64,000 nt of DNA, taken from Saprospiraceae bacterium (GTDB lineage Bacteria; Bacteroidota; Bacteroidia; Chitinophagales; Saprospiraceae). Every line of letters starts with the position of its first letter. Position 1 is the first letter of the stretch. This document shows positions 17,197 to 27,381 of this stretch, piece after piece. Below the pieces are notes generated by a model. That model worked only from the letters and a program-made list of their open reading frames with translations, had not been told where the DNA came from and searched no databases. The stretch lies in assembly GCA_041392805.1 (NCBI GenBank), contig JAWKLJ010000001.1:2232001-2296000 (forward strand), written 5' to 3'. Position numbers and translations under genes: made by a program.

Positions 17197-20010
17197 ATGA
17201 AATCACGCTTTTTGTTTATCCTTTTCCTGGTATTTGCCAGCATTCTACAAGCCCAAGTCATCACCACGGACCCTGCCTTCCCCAAGGTCGATGAAATGGT
17301 GACCATTACCTTTCACGCCGCCGAGGGAAATGGAGCCTTAGCCGGTTTTACCGGTGATGTCTATGCCCACACCGGTGTCATTACCAATTTGAGTACGAGC
17401 CCTTCCGATTGGAAGTATGTCAAAAGCGCCTGGGCCACCACAAATCCGGCCGTTTTAATGACAAAAACAGCAACGGATACCTACCAGATCTCCTACAATA
17501 TCAAGGCCTACTACGGCGTGCCCGATGGAGAACAAGTGCTTAAGATGGCTTTCGTTTTCCGAAATGCGACAGGCAGTATCGTAGGCCGAGATACCGACGG
17601 CTCGGATATCTTTGTGGATGTCTTTGAGTCCAATGCCGAATTAATCACTAACTTCATTCGCCCTGCGGGTGGCAATATCATTGTAAATGTTGGCGAAATG
17701 ATTGAGGTCGAGGCTGCTTCCTCGCTCTCCGCTGCGCTTAGTCTAACCGACAATGGCATCGAAATCGCCACCGCAAATGGCACCAGTCTTACCCACACCA
17801 TTACCGCTAATGAAATGGGCGACCACCAGGTGACCATCACTGCCAATGATGGCAATACCACTGCTGCTTCCAGCTTTAGCTACTACGTCCTGGATGCCAA
17901 CCCTGCCGACGCCGCTGCGCCCGAGGGCACCAAGGATGGCCTCAACCGGACCTCCTCCAGCAGCATCGTCCTCCAACTTCGCGCACCTGGCAAATCCCAT
18001 GTTTTTGTGCTCGGAAGCTTCAACGATTGGCAAATTTCAGGAGATTACCTGATGACCCGCACCCCAGATCAAGAAGCTTTTTGGCTACAAATTGATGGCC
18101 TCGACCCAGCTGAAGTCTACAGCTATCAATACCTCGTCGATGGCAGCATCCAAATAGCCGACCCCTATAGTGAATTGATCCTTGACCCATTTAACGATAA
18201 GGATATTCCCAGTGCCACCTTCCCCAATCTCCCACCCTACCCCACTGGTAAAACAACAGGGAATGTCTCTGTTTTTCAAACGACACCTCCCGCCTTTTCC
18301 TGGACCGATAATGGTTTTCAAAAACCAGCCAATGAAGAATTGGTGGTCTATGAATTGCTTATGCGCGACTTCCTCGGTCGCAGCGATTATCAGACACTCC
18401 TGGATACACTGAATTACCTGGATCGACTAGGTATAAATGCCATAGAGTTGATGCCCGTCAATGAATTTGAAGCGAATAATAGCTGGGGATACAACCCCTC
18501 CTTCCACATGGCTTTAGATAAATATTATGGGTCACCTGAAGCGTTCAAAACCTTCATAGATGAAGCCCACGCCAGGGGGATCGCCGTTATCCTGGATGTC
18601 GTCTTTAACCACGCTTTTAGCCAAAGTCCACTGGCTCAGCTGTATTGGAATAGTCAAAATTTCGAACCCGCTGCCAATAATCCCTGGCTCAATGTGCAGC
18701 CCACCCACCCATTTAATGTAGGCTACGATTTTAACCACGAGAGCACCTATACCAAACGTTTTGTCAAACAAGTCCTGCAATATTGGTTGGAGGAGTACCA
18801 TATAGATGGTTTCCGTTTTGATTTATCCAAGGGTTTCACTCAGGTCAACAACCTCAACGACGTAGGGGCCTGGAGTGCCTACGACGCCTCCCGGATCGCC
18901 ATTTTGAAAGACTATGCAGACCACCTCTGGTCGGTTGACGAGGATGCTTATGTCATCCTCGAACACCTTGGCGCCAACAATGAAGAAAAAGAATTGGCGG
19001 AATACGGGATGATGCTGTGGGGCAATATGAACCACGATTACAATGAGGCCAGTATGGGCTATAGTAGCAATCTTTCCTGGACCGACTACCGCAATCGCTC
19101 CTGGAATGTACCATACGTCATGGGGTACATGGAAAGCCATGACGAAGAGCGACTCATGTATAAAAACCTTCAATTTGGCAATGCGGCTGGTGATTATTCG
19201 GTTAAAAACCTGAAAACAGCACTCCGACGGCAAGCATTAGTAAGTGCCTTCTTTTATACAATTCCCGGCCCCAAAATGTTATGGCAATTTGGTGAACTAG
19301 GCTATGATTATTCTATTAACCAATGCGAAGGAGGAATGATCAACAACAATTGTCGCCTCGATCGCAAACCCATCCGCTGGGATTATAACCAAGACAGCGA
19401 TCGCCGCAGACTCTATGAAATCACCAGGGCATTGATCCATTTCAAGACGGCTTACCCCGTGACCAATACAACCGATTATAGCCTTGATCTGACGGGCACC
19501 AATAAACGCATCCATCTTAATCATGCCACCTTCAATACGGTTGTTTTAGGAAATTTCGGTGTCACGTCCACTAGCATTTCTCCCAATTTCCAATCGACAG
19601 GTTGGTGGTACGACTACTTCACAGGGGATAGTATTATGGTGGAAAATGTGGCTGCTGCCATCGCCTTAGCACCTGGTGAATACAAATTGTATACCTCCCA
19701 GAAGCTGGCATTCACCCAGGACATTCTCAATAGTGAGGAAGACGTGCTGTTACCGATAAGTGAAGTAGCTTTATTTCCTAATCCTACAGAGGGAGAGGCC
19801 ATCCTTCAGTTTTATTTAGAAAAAAACACCAGGGTACAGGTACAAGTATATGCGGCAAATGGTGCTTGGATTCAAACCCTGTGGCAACAGCCCTTGCCCA
19901 GTGGCCAGCATGCCATTCCGCTGAAAAAACAAGCAGCCCCAGGTCTGTATTTCATCCAAATTACCACTCCAGAAGGACAACTGACGAAGAAGTGGGTGGT
20001 CTTGGAATAG
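17197..20010 (+). CDS. Secreted GH13 alpha-amylase with T9SS sorting domain
   Basis: A 937-residue glycoside hydrolase that would cleave alpha-1,4-glucans at the cell surface or outside. In order: signal peptide (to about 20, SILQAQ), an N-terminal beta-module (DPAFPKVDEMVTITF), an Ig-like segment, a CBM48/E-set module (FVLGSFNDWQISGDY), the GH13 barrel and a T9SS type A sorting domain (from about 860, LFPNPTEGEAILQF). The four GH13 regions are intact: DVVFNH (467-472), GFRFDLSK with nucleophile Asp542, ILEH with acid/base Glu589 and SHDEE with Asp649. The ATG at 17197 fits the signal peptide; a TTG 18 bases upstream is a less likely start. It closes the starch-utilisation locus. Confidence 0.93.
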   Translation: MKSRFLFILFLVFASILQAQVITTDPAFPKVDEMVTITFHAAEGNGALAGFTGDVYAHTGVITNLSTSPSDWKYVKSAWATTNPAVLMTKTATDTYQISYNIKAYYGVPDGEQVLKMAFVFRNATGSIVGRDTDGSDIFVDVFESNAELITNFIRPAGGNIIVNVGEMIEVEAASSLSAALSLTDNGIEIATANGTSLTHTITANEMGDHQVTITANDGNTTAASSFSYYVLDANPADAAAPEGTKDGLNRTSSSSIVLQLRAPGKSHVFVLGSFNDWQISGDYLMTRTPDQEAFWLQIDGLDPAEVYSYQYLVDGSIQIADPYSELILDPFNDKDIPSATFPNLPPYPTGKTTGNVSVFQTTPPAFSWTDNGFQKPANEELVVYELLMRDFLGRSDYQTLLDTLNYLDRLGINAIELMPVNEFEANNSWGYNPSFHMALDKYYGSPEAFKTFIDEAHARGIAVILDVVFNHAFSQSPLAQLYWNSQNFEPAANNPWLNVQPTHPFNVGYDFNHESTYTKRFVKQVLQYWLEEYHIDGFRFDLSKGFTQVNNLNDVGAWSAYDASRIAILKDYADHLWSVDEDAYVILEHLGANNEEKELAEYGMMLWGNMNHDYNEASMGYSSNLSWTDYRNRSWNVPYVMGYMESHDEERLMYKNLQFGNAAGDYSVKNLKTALRRQALVSAFFYTIPGPKMLWQFGELGYDYSINQCEGGMINNNCRLDRKPIRWDYNQDSDRRRLYEITRALIHFKTAYPVTNTTDYSLDLTGTNKRIHLNHATFNTVVLGNFGVTSTSISPNFQSTGWWYDYFTGDSIMVENVAAAIALAPGEYKLYTSQKLAFTQDILNSEEDVLLPISEVALFPNPTEGEAILQFYLEKNTRVQVQVYAANGAWIQTLWQQPLPSGQHAIPLKKQAAPGLYFIQITTPEGQLTKKWVVLE

Positions 20011-20012
20011 TC

Positions 20013-20084
20013 CTAGTGCCGGCAGCACTAGCCTCAGACATCAGAAGTTGACCCAAGAAACATCTTGCGAAACTTCTGATGTCT
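20013..20084. repeat. Post-amylase hairpin and ACATCAGAAGTT palindrome (copy 2)
   Basis: Directly after the amylase stop CTAGTGC (20013-20019) pairs with GCACTAG (20025-20031). Next, AGACATCAGAAGTT (20036-20049) pairs perfectly with AACTTCTGATGTCT (20071-20084), with an inner CAAGA/TCTTG stem. The second structure is a variant of the palindrome at 15255-15294. Together they probably end the transcript. Confidence 0.7.
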
Positions 20085-20320
20085 CACTCGGCTCTTAAAT
20101 GGCACGCAACAACAGCAACCTCCGTGCTATTTTAATTTTGATTCAAATTTTGATTTTGATTCAACAAATCACAACGTAAATTCCATAAAACGGAACAGCC
20201 CCCATCTCCCCTCCAATAACTCTACGTCCCCCCATCTTTCAAGGAAGACAAGCCCCTAATTAGGCATTTCCCATTTCATATACTATATTTAAGGCTCAAA
20301 CGCTACAATCCAAATATAGT
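20085..20320 (+). other. Intergenic region before the BNR-repeat gene
   Basis: No gene is seen. It holds a direct repeat around 20130-20165 (TTTTGATTcAAATTTTGATT), a partial copy of the GGACGTGGAGG repeat (CTCCAATAACTCTACGTCCC at 20211-20230) and a near-consensus -7 box TATATTTA at 20284-20291 that may drive the next gene. Confidence 0.4.
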
Positions 20321-23300
20321 ATGAAAAAACAAGCCTTATCCCTGCTTCCCTTACTACTATGCCTTGCATTCTTCTTTCCTGATGCCCTTTCAGCACAAGA
20401 AAGCGCGAGCCAAACCGAAGTATATAGTCCTGATTTTTACAAACAACTACAATGGCGGAACATCGGGCCCAATCGCGGCGGCCGCTCCCTGGGAGTGACG
20501 GGAAGCCCTGGCCGTACCAACGAATACTACTTTGGTGCGACAGGTGGCGGACTTTGGAAAACGGTAGATGGCGGAACCGAATGGTTTCCGGTGACGGATG
20601 GGCAGGTGACGAGCTCCTCCGTAGGAGCCGTGGCAGTCGCCGAAACCAACCCAGACATCGTCTACATTGGCATGGGCGAAGTGCAATTAAGGGGAAGTAT
20701 TACCCAAGGGGATGGCGTTTACAAAACAATGGATGGCGGAAAAACCTGGCGCCACCTGGGTTTGGCGGAAACACAAGCCGTCGCCCGCATCCGGGTTCAC
20801 CCGACGAATCCAGACATCGTCTACGTCGCAGCACTGGGCCATCCTTATGGCGACAATGAAGAAAGAGGCGTCTTTCGGTCTACCGACGGCGGCAATACCT
20901 GGAAAAAGGTGCTTTATGTGAGCGATAAAGCGGGCGCAGTGGATCTGGTCATCGACCGTACTAACCCTAAGGTTTTATATGCCTCCACTTGGCAGGTGTA
21001 TCGCAAAGCCTGGAAAATGTGGGGCGGCGGCCCTGATTGCCGACTCTTTAAATCGGTTGATGGAGGCGATAATTGGATTGACCTGACTAAAAACCCGGGT
21101 ATGCCCGAAGGCCCCATCGGCAAAATTGGCGTGACGGTGTCTCCCGCTGACCCCATGCGCGTTTGGGCCATTGTGGAGGCGAATGAGGGCGGCGTCTTCC
21201 GTTCTGATGACGGCGGCTGGACCTGGACTCGCACCAATAGCGAACGCAAACTGCGCCAAAGAGCCTTTTATTATTCCCGCATCTATGCCGACCCCTGGGA
21301 CAAAGAAACCGTTTACTGCCTGAATACAGGATTCTATAAATCTACCGACGGCGGGGTCACTTTTGATACCCAAATTTCGGTACCGCATGGCGACAACCAC
21401 GATCTTTGGATCGACCCCAACAACCCGCAACGCATGATTAATGGCAATGATGGTGGCGGCAATGTCAGTGTCAATGGCGGCAAAACCTGGACGGAACAGG
21501 ATTATATCACGACACAGTTTTACCACGTCATGGCCACTAGCGACGTCCCCTACCATGTCGCCGGGGCACAACAGGACAACAGCACACTGGCCATGCCAAG
21601 CGATGGCTGGGACCATATGCAAGCCCGCGGCCCCAATCATGGCTGGTACTATGCTGTCGGCGGCGGCGAAAGTGGCTGGATCACCCAACACCCTACCAAT
21701 CCCGATATTTTCTATGCGGGTAGCCAGGGTGCTTTGCTCACGCGTTATGATCGGAGTAATGGCCAGACTAGAGACATTCAGGTGTACCCCCGCTTCTTCT
21801 CCGGAGAACCCGCCGACGCCCTCCCCGAACGCTGGCAATGGACCTTCCCCATTATGTTTTCACCCAAGGACCCCAGTATCATGTACACCTGCTCGCAACA
21901 CGTCTGGAAAACCACTAACGATGGACAAAGCTGGGAGCGCATTAGTCCCGACCTGACTTATGCCGATCCCGAAACGTTAGGCAAAACCGGCGGCGTTATT
22001 ACCATGGATATGAATGGGCCCGAAATTTATGCGACCGTATTTGCCTTGGCACCGTCCTTTCATGACGTCAATACCATCTGGGCGGGCTCGGATGACGGAA
22101 AAATACATATCACCAGAAATGGCGGTAAAAACTGGCAGGATATCACCCCGCCCGATTTGCCCAAATTTTCCCGGGTCAGTATTATCGATGAGTCCAGACA
22201 TCAACCAGGCACACTGTATGTCGCAGCCAATCGCTATCAAGTAGACGACCGGGAACCTTACGTATTTCGTACCCGCGATTACGGCAAAAGCTGGACAAAA
22301 ATCATCAATGGCGTAAAAAAAGGGCACTTTGCGCGAGCGGTTAGGGAAGACCCCGTTCGCCCTGGCTTGTTATTCCTGGCTACCGAACATGGCGTTTATG
22401 TCTCTTTCAATGATGGCGACCTATGGCAATCACTACAACTCAACCTGCCGGACACCCCCATTAGAGATTTGGTTATCAAAGACGAAGATGTTGTCCTGGG
22501 TAGCCATGGCCGGGGATTTTGGATATTGGATGATATCGCTCCGCTGCGTCAAATGACGCCTGAATTAGCCAAACAAGACGTCATTCTCTTTCGGCCCGCC
22601 GATCCGATTCGTGGTATATATAACCTCAATGTCCAATATTATTTAAAAACAAAAGTGGATTCGGTCAAAATAGACATCATGGACGGCCAAGGCAAGCTGA
22701 TTCGCTCCTTCACGGGCAAGGAGTCCAAGACCAAAGCCAATCCTGATCTTCCCTTCTGGATGCGTGGCGGCTCTAGCACCCCAACCACCGCCAAAGGGCT
22801 GAACAACTTTAGCTGGGACCTTCGCTATCCTGGCGCCACCACCTTCGATGGCATGATTATCTGGAGTGGAAGCCCCCAACGTGGCCCCAAAGCGCCACTT
22901 GGACAATACCAATTGCGGCTAAGTGCCGGAACATACAGCCAAACCTTCCCTTTCACTATCAAAATGGATCCAAATTTAAAGGGAATTACCGCCGCGGATC
23001 TACAAGAACAATTCGAGCTCGCTGCAAACATAAAAGACAAAACTAGCTTGGCCAATGAGGCAGTAATTCGCATTAGGAATATCAAAAAGCAAGTGGACGA
23101 GCGCATTGAAAACACTAACATTGCTGCCCTTAGCGAAGCGGCAACTACTTTTAAACAACAACTATCTGAGATCGAAGAGGCTTTGTACCAAGTCAAAAAC
23201 CGCAGTAACCAGGACCCCCTCAATTTCCCCATCAAACTCAATAATCGCCTGGCTTCTCTGCGTCGCAGTGTAGAAAGTGGCGACGCTCGGCCAACGGATG

Positions 23301-23440
23301 GCGCCTACCAGGTATTTAAGGAATTGACCAAGGAGTTAGAGGGCCATTTGTCTCAACTAGACAAGGTGTTGACAACCGAGTTGCCTAAAGTGAACCAGTT
23401 GCTGGCGAAACATCAATTGAAGGAAGTGAAGGACAAATAG
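20321..23440 (+). CDS. Exported BNR/VPS10-like beta-propeller protein
   Basis: A 1039-residue protein with a signal peptide (about 1-25, ending ALSAQ). Residues of about 40-730 contain at least seven Asp-box repeats of the form S/T-x-D-G-G-x-T-W (KTMDGGKTW, RSTDGGNTW, KSVDGGDNW, RSDDGGWTW, KSTDGGVTF, TRNGGKNW, RTRDYGKSW), which form one or two beta-propellers as in sortilin/VPS10 and sialidase families. The C-terminal 300 residues hold a beta-rich domain and a helical tail (about 900-1039). Such proteins are often annotated as glycosyl hydrolases, but no sialidase active site is visible, so enzymatic activity is doubtful. It has no T9SS tail. The paralogue at 23449-26619 is convergent and only 8 bases away. 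Confidence 0.8.
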   Translation: MKKQALSLLPLLLCLAFFFPDALSAQESASQTEVYSPDFYKQLQWRNIGPNRGGRSLGVTGSPGRTNEYYFGATGGGLWKTVDGGTEWFPVTDGQVTSSSVGAVAVAETNPDIVYIGMGEVQLRGSITQGDGVYKTMDGGKTWRHLGLAETQAVARIRVHPTNPDIVYVAALGHPYGDNEERGVFRSTDGGNTWKKVLYVSDKAGAVDLVIDRTNPKVLYASTWQVYRKAWKMWGGGPDCRLFKSVDGGDNWIDLTKNPGMPEGPIGKIGVTVSPADPMRVWAIVEANEGGVFRSDDGGWTWTRTNSERKLRQRAFYYSRIYADPWDKETVYCLNTGFYKSTDGGVTFDTQISVPHGDNHDLWIDPNNPQRMINGNDGGGNVSVNGGKTWTEQDYITTQFYHVMATSDVPYHVAGAQQDNSTLAMPSDGWDHMQARGPNHGWYYAVGGGESGWITQHPTNPDIFYAGSQGALLTRYDRSNGQTRDIQVYPRFFSGEPADALPERWQWTFPIMFSPKDPSIMYTCSQHVWKTTNDGQSWERISPDLTYADPETLGKTGGVITMDMNGPEIYATVFALAPSFHDVNTIWAGSDDGKIHITRNGGKNWQDITPPDLPKFSRVSIIDESRHQPGTLYVAANRYQVDDREPYVFRTRDYGKSWTKIINGVKKGHFARAVREDPVRPGLLFLATEHGVYVSFNDGDLWQSLQLNLPDTPIRDLVIKDEDVVLGSHGRGFWILDDIAPLRQMTPELAKQDVILFRPADPIRGIYNLNVQYYLKTKVDSVKIDIMDGQGKLIRSFTGKESKTKANPDLPFWMRGGSSTPTTAKGLNNFSWDLRYPGATTFDGMIIWSGSPQRGPKAPLGQYQLRLSAGTYSQTFPFTIKMDPNLKGITAADLQEQFELAANIKDKTSLANEAVIRIRNIKKQVDERIENTNIAALSEAATTFKQQLSEIEEALYQVKNRSNQDPLNFPIKLNNRLASLRRSVESGDARPTDGAYQVFKELTKELEGHLSQLDKVLTTELPKVNQLLAKHQLKEVKDK

Positions 23441-23448
23441 GAGAATTA

Positions 23449-26400
23449 TTAATGTTGAGGCCTAGGCCGAGACGAAAGCGGAATAATGACTGCGGGTATC
23501 TCCTTTTCGCGGAATAAGCGGTTATAAGCCGCCAGATCGCCATCGATAATACTTTGGAATTGCGTCTTCATTTGGCGCCATTGCAACAGCAGGTCATTGA
23601 GGCGCGTACGGGCACCATGCGTCACCTGAGGATTGTGGGTATCAACTTTTATCATCAGATTGATCAATTCTGCACTTAATTGATTAGGGTAGCTGATCGC
23701 ATCCTGAAAATTGGTCAACTCCGGTTGAATGAGTTGCTTTTCCCATTCTATAATCTGACCGACAACTTCTTTGCCAACAGACACCAGATCCTCTACACCC
23801 GCATTGCGTTTCAAGGTCCCGTTAAGTTGCTCCACCTGGGCTTTGACGTCCTGCATTTGCATCACACATTGGTGAATGTCTCTGACCGCACTCTCTATCG
23901 CCACCAGTATTTCTTGTTGCTCCGAAAAATCAGCAGCTGCTAAGTCAAGCCGCGGATCCGGAAGTATTTGACATGGTTGCGTCAAGGAGAGCCCCATGCC
24001 CCGAAGGCGAATGCTGTACTCCCCTGGAGCTACCCGACTCCCTTTGAAGCCCTCTAACATAAAAACACCAGGCAATTGCATAATCGGGTCCCTCCGCAAA
24101 TCCCAATGGAATCGGTTGATCCCCACTCGGGTCGGCAATACCTTTTGCTTGGGACTGTCTTCAGCGACTAATTTTTGATTCGTATAATGCCGGATAACAT
24201 CCCCATTGCGATCTATAATATCGAGTTCCAGGGCGCTCGTATCTGAAAAATAAGGCGGGAGGTAATAATCGATAATAAGACCATTGAGCGGGTTTTGGCC
24301 AATTCCACCAATGCTTCCCACTACTTCAATAGCATCTAGTTTGACGGTTGGTTTAGGTTTATACAACGCTATTTCACCGTTGAGTTTTTGCCCTACACTT
24401 TGTTGAATAGAGCTAAGATCATCAAGTATCCAGAAACTACGGCCAGAAGTCGCAGCAATTAAATCATTATCGTGAATAAGCAAATCAGTAATCGGGCAGA
24501 CGGGCAAATTCAGTTGAAAACGGTACCAGTAGCTTCCATTATCGTAGGATAGGTAAAGCCCCGTTTCCGTCCCGGCATATAATAATTCCTTCCTTTTGGG
24601 ATCTTCCCTTACGACCCTTACAAAGTCTTCCCCCCTAAAGCCGCGAGTGATTTTCTTCCAGCTTTTGCCATAATCTGCTGTATAATAAACAAGTGGCGTA
24701 AAATCGTTGAATTTATACCGATGAACCGCGATATAGGCCGTTCCCTTATGGTGAGGAGAAACTTCAATGCTATTTACATAAGCCTCCTGCATCTCAGGAG
24801 GTGTCACGTTCTTCCAGCTTTTTCCTCCATCGGTGGTCAGGTGAATTAGTCCATCATCACTACCCACCCAAATCACCTCCTCCTCGTGAGGAGAACAAGC
24901 TAGGTAGCTAATGGTATTATAATTCTCGCCGCCGGCTCCTTCATTGGTGTAAGGACCGCCGCCTTTCCCTTGTTTGGCCTTTTCATTACGGGTAAGATCT
25001 GGGCTAATGGCCTTCCACTTGAGTCCACCATCTGTCGATTTGAGCACCACATTTGCGGCATGATAAATCACTTTGCCATTATGTGGAGATACGATGATCG
25101 GTGCATTCCAATTAAAGCGGTACTTCATATCCTGCGGCTCAGTGGCCAGGCCTACCATTGGGTAAGCCATAATATCTTTACTTTCTCCCGTGTGATGATC
25201 AAAAACAGAAATATTCCCCTGATAACTTCCGCCATAAATAAAGCGGGTATCATCTGGGTCGAAGGCAATAAAAGCGCTTTCGCCACCAGCAACGGTATAC
25301 CAATCTTTCCAACCAATTCCTTCTCCAGTCGTCCGGCTGGCAATGGCAATGGTGGTGTTATCTTGTTGACCGCCATAAATGTAATAAGGGAAGCGATTAT
25401 CTGCAATAACGCGATAAAATTGTGCCGTGGGTTGGTTGCCTTGCGGAGACCAGCTCTTTCCCCCATTATAACTAATGCAGGCTCCCCCGTCATTTCCCAA
25501 GATCATGTTATTAGGTTGTTCGGGATTGATCCATAAGTCGTGCTGGTCAGAGTGGGGGTTAGCAATAGGCTTAAAAGTGTGGCCCCCATCGGTCGACTTG
25601 AGGAGCGGCGCATTGAGGACATAGACGGTTTCAGGGTCTTTTGGGTCAGCGAAAATTTCAATGTAATACCAGGCACGAGCCGTCGTTATATTGTCATGAT
25701 TGGTTTGCGTCCATGTTTGTCCCCCATCCATAGAGCGAAAAACGCCACCCTTTTCGGCCTCTATACAGGCATAAACCCTATCTGAATCGGCCCTGGAAAC
25801 GTCAATAGACACTTTCCCCATTTCAGCCGGAAGGCCTTCTGTCAATTTTTTCCAGGTTTCGCCACCATCTATTGATTTATACAGCCCTGATGCTGGCCCG
25901 CCACTTCTTATTTTCCAGGGGCTACGCTCATGGTCCCACATCCCAGCATACAGTATCCGGGGATTTTGCCAATCCAAACTTAAATCTGCCGCACCGGTGT
26001 GTTCATTGATAAAAAAGATTTGTTGCCAGGTTTCGCCACCATCCGTTGTTTTGTATACGCCCCGGTCTTTCGTCGGCCCAAAGGCAGCTCCTTGAACAGC
26101 AACATAGACCAGGTCAGGATTTTTAGGGTGGATGCGAATGGCAGCAATATGACGCGAGCCGGGAAGCCCTAAATAATGCCAGGTTTTTCCACTATCGTAA
26201 GATTTGTATACCCCATCACCATGAGAACTCATTACGCCTCTGACAGCATGTTCCCCCATTCCAATATAAAGAATATTTGGGTCGGAAGGTGCAACAGCAA
26301 TCGCCCCAACAGAACCAGTGCCCAAATAACCATCCGTAACATTCGCCCAATTCAATCCCCCATCTTCTGTTTTCCAAACACCACCACCCGTAGCCCCCAT

Positions 26401-26619
26401 ATAGTAAGACATCGGTTCTCCTGGTACACCAGCGACCGCATTCACCCTTCCAGCACGAAAAGGTCCAATATTACGCCACTGCAAATTGTTGTAATATGCC
26501 ACATTGAACAATGGGCGAGAAAAAGAAGAAAAGTGATTTGCCTCCAGTTGACCGAATAATCTAAAAGCCACTAGCAACATAAAAATGATGCTAGCGCTCC
26601 CAATTGTGTGGTGCTTCAT
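23449..26619 (-). CDS. Exported BNR/VPS10-like beta-propeller protein, paralogue
   Basis: A 1056-residue protein of the same family as the convergent neighbour. It opens with a signal peptide (MKHHTIGSASIIFMLLVAF, cleavage near LFGQ) followed by the family hallmark LQWRNIGPFRAGRVNAVAG and ATGGGVWKTEDGG. Eight or more Asp-boxes are visible (KTTDGGETW, KSIDGGETW, RSMDGGQTW, KSTDGGHTF, YTADYGKSW and others). The frame is open to 26820, but the upstream 67 residues do not look exported, so the ATG at 26619 is preferred. Function unknown; a surface protein-binding or processing role is possible by analogy to the VPS10 fold. Confidence 0.8.
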   Translation of the reverse strand: MKHHTIGSASIIFMLLVAFRLFGQLEANHFSSFSRPLFNVAYYNNLQWRNIGPFRAGRVNAVAGVPGEPMSYYMGATGGGVWKTEDGGLNWANVTDGYLGTGSVGAIAVAPSDPNILYIGMGEHAVRGVMSSHGDGVYKSYDSGKTWHYLGLPGSRHIAAIRIHPKNPDLVYVAVQGAAFGPTKDRGVYKTTDGGETWQQIFFINEHTGAADLSLDWQNPRILYAGMWDHERSPWKIRSGGPASGLYKSIDGGETWKKLTEGLPAEMGKVSIDVSRADSDRVYACIEAEKGGVFRSMDGGQTWTQTNHDNITTARAWYYIEIFADPKDPETVYVLNAPLLKSTDGGHTFKPIANPHSDQHDLWINPEQPNNMILGNDGGACISYNGGKSWSPQGNQPTAQFYRVIADNRFPYYIYGGQQDNTTIAIASRTTGEGIGWKDWYTVAGGESAFIAFDPDDTRFIYGGSYQGNISVFDHHTGESKDIMAYPMVGLATEPQDMKYRFNWNAPIIVSPHNGKVIYHAANVVLKSTDGGLKWKAISPDLTRNEKAKQGKGGGPYTNEGAGGENYNTISYLACSPHEEEVIWVGSDDGLIHLTTDGGKSWKNVTPPEMQEAYVNSIEVSPHHKGTAYIAVHRYKFNDFTPLVYYTADYGKSWKKITRGFRGEDFVRVVREDPKRKELLYAGTETGLYLSYDNGSYWYRFQLNLPVCPITDLLIHDNDLIAATSGRSFWILDDLSSIQQSVGQKLNGEIALYKPKPTVKLDAIEVVGSIGGIGQNPLNGLIIDYYLPPYFSDTSALELDIIDRNGDVIRHYTNQKLVAEDSPKQKVLPTRVGINRFHWDLRRDPIMQLPGVFMLEGFKGSRVAPGEYSIRLRGMGLSLTQPCQILPDPRLDLAAADFSEQQEILVAIESAVRDIHQCVMQMQDVKAQVEQLNGTLKRNAGVEDLVSVGKEVVGQIIEWEKQLIQPELTNFQDAISYPNQLSAELINLMIKVDTHNPQVTHGARTRLNDLLLQWRQMKTQFQSIIDGDLAAYNRLFREKEIPAVIIPLSSRPRPQH

Positions 26620-27381
26620 TTTTCTGCGGTTTAGCGTCGTTTCCGGCCCTAACCGACACTGAAATACTTTGCTTGTGTAGATAGCAATTTTTTCCATGCA
26701 ACAGCCCGCTCTGTTAAAGTTCCGGGCAGCAAAGCTGTTGCGCTTCTGTGTAGTATTTCTCAATGTCGGGAACATATCGTTTTCTAGTAATACAATCCCG
26801 TAGGGCCAAATATAATTCAAAAAAATGAATTCTCATTATTATACCATCACCATACTAACTGGAAATGAGTGTTTTGAAAGGAAGATAACATAGGGATGAC
26901 TTTTATCTAAAATGGTGTTGCCGTAAGGCCTATCTTCTTTTTCATAAAACACATAAATCAATCGTAGCTGTAAATTACTGACAATCAAAACTATAAACTG
27001 TATGTTGGCGCTCTCTGGTAGTGTAACTATTATTAGAATAAAAGAGGAAAAAGCATATCACCTCTAACTATGTTCAGATTTATGCAGCAGACAAGCGCGC
27101 ACTAATTATGGGTGAGTTGGTTTTTAAAACACTATTGCAATAGTCTGGTAATGCACTTACCTTATTTACGTCCTATCCTATGAATTGTTACATAATTAAC
27201 CATTTTTCATCTTAGGGAGCCGCTCCCTAAATGAAATTGCACCTTTTTAGTTCCAATAAAAGAAGAAATTGCACTAGTCAGCAATTAATGCTAATTTTAT
27301 GGCTTTCGGTTAATAATGATCGTGCTGATGAGAAAATGCTTTGTTGTATTGGTCAGGGAAGAATACTAAATTAAAAACGAA
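26620..27381. other. Non-coding region of about 760 bases
   Basis: No gene with convincing coding character is seen. The only clear structure is the perfect palindrome TTAGGGAGC-C-GCTCCCTAA at 27212-27230, which may be a terminator-like or protein-binding site. Confidence 0.5.

Noticed and set aside
20975..21838. Open minus-strand frame of 287 codons opposite the first BNR gene
   Set aside because: It lies wholly within the strongly supported plus-strand gene and arises from that gene's codon bias; no domain is visible.
20321..26619. Sialidases (GH33)
   Set aside because: Asp-boxes are present, but the arginine triad and the catalytic Tyr/Glu arrangement could not be found.
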